5,683 bases of DNA from Mycobacterium sp. (GTDB lineage Bacteria > Actinomycetota > Actinomycetes > Mycobacteriales > Mycobacteriaceae): assembly GCA_028706695.1 (NCBI GenBank), contig JAQTVU010000192.1, forward strand, positions 1 through 5,683. The letters run 5' to 3'. Below the pieces are notes generated by a model. The model was not told the DNA's origin. It saw only the letters and a list, made by a program, of their open reading frames with translations, and searched no databases. The translations under genes and the position numbers were made by a program. Below are positions 5,390-5,683 of the stretch, one piece after another (position 1 is the stretch's first letter; each line of letters opens with the position of its first letter).

Positions 5390-5683
5390 ATGCCAGTCAC
5401 CGTGACACTGGAACTCAGATTCAAGCCCGAGTCGGTTCCCGCGGCGCGCGACGTGTTGGGCCGGGCGCTGCGGGACACCCGGTCGTTCGCGGGAAACCTC
5501 GGCACCGACGTGCTCGTCGACGAGGATGACGAGGCGCACTGGCTGATCTACGAGATCTGGGCGACGGTCGAGGACGACGAGGCCTACCGCGCGTTTCGCG
5601 CCGGCGAGGGAAAGCTGACGGAGCTGCCTCCCCTGCTGGCCGCGCCTCCGGTCAAGACGCGCTACCTCACCAGCGACATCTAG
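5390..5683 (+). CDS. Antibiotic biosynthesis monooxygenase (ABM) family-like small protein
   Basis: The complete 97-residue product looks like a single ferredoxin-like ABM domain, a fold usually found as dimers and including quinol monooxygenases and heme-degrading enzymes. It shows an opening beta strand VTVTLELRFKP (3-13), a helix AARDVLGRALRDTRSF (18-33) and a G-x-L turn. A second strand and acidic turn, VLVDEDDEAHWLIYEIW (41-57), is followed by a helix EAYRAFRAGEG (64-74). The E-x-W (55-57) after the central strand is characteristic. The His often found in the last helix is not obvious here; that part reads AYRAFR. AAGGGAGAG (5376-5384) sits 5 bases before the ATG and fixes the start. The frame stays open far upstream inside ercc3, but only as a shadow. 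The substrate is unknown and enzymatic activity is not assured. I do not recall this gene next to ercc3 in M. tuberculosis, where fadB is adjacent. Confidence 0.75.
   Translation: MPVTVTLELRFKPESVPAARDVLGRALRDTRSFAGNLGTDVLVDEDDEAHWLIYEIWATVEDDEAYRAFRAGEGKLTELPPLLAAPPVKTRYLTSDI

Overview
The window is high-GC DNA with typical actinobacterial gene style: GTG starts, 4-base gene overlaps and a TANNNT -10 box placed for a near-leaderless start. Protein similarity recalled from memory, plus gene order, point to Mycobacterium. The order mog-moaC2-small conserved protein, divergent from an XPB-N-domain protein and ercc3 (XPB), is the M. tuberculosis Rv0865-Rv0864-Rv0863 / Rv0862c-Rv0861c block in inverted orientation. 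No species is assigned.

Left arm (minus strand, about 1-1130): a molybdenum cofactor operon reading leftwards. It runs from a small uncharacterised protein (921-1130), to moaC (391-912), to mog (from 394 off the left edge). The genes are 8 bp apart or overlap by 4 bp. MoaC makes cyclic pyranopterin monophosphate, and Mog/MoaB adenylylates molybdopterin before metal insertion.

Divergent control region (1131-1255): it holds a candidate promoter for the right-hand operon. A TACCCT -10 box lies just upstream of the ATG. A partial match to the mycobacterial DNA-damage (PafBC, RecA-independent) promoter sits at the expected spacing, overlapping a 13-bp palindrome.

Right arm (plus strand, 1256-5204): a two-gene operon. 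The first gene encodes a 752-residue protein with an XPB/Ssl2 N-terminal-type domain and a degenerate C-terminal WYL-like domain. The second encodes a full-length XPB-family 3'-5' helicase (549 aa). Both proteins carry recognisably homologous copies of the same domain, which suggests they work together on DNA. A 14-codon micro-ORF bridges the 40-bp gap between them and overlaps both.

Right end (5205-5683): a spacer of about 185 bp has tandem stops, a weak hairpin and a possible promoter. It is followed by a complete 97-aa antibiotic biosynthesis monooxygenase-like (ABM) protein ending exactly at the window edge.

No tRNA, rRNA, CRISPR array or insertion sequence was seen. The strongest lead is the XPB plus XPB-N/WYL protein pair and its possible DNA-damage promoter. 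The pair itself is a conserved mycobacterial arrangement rather than a new system, but its function is poorly defined.
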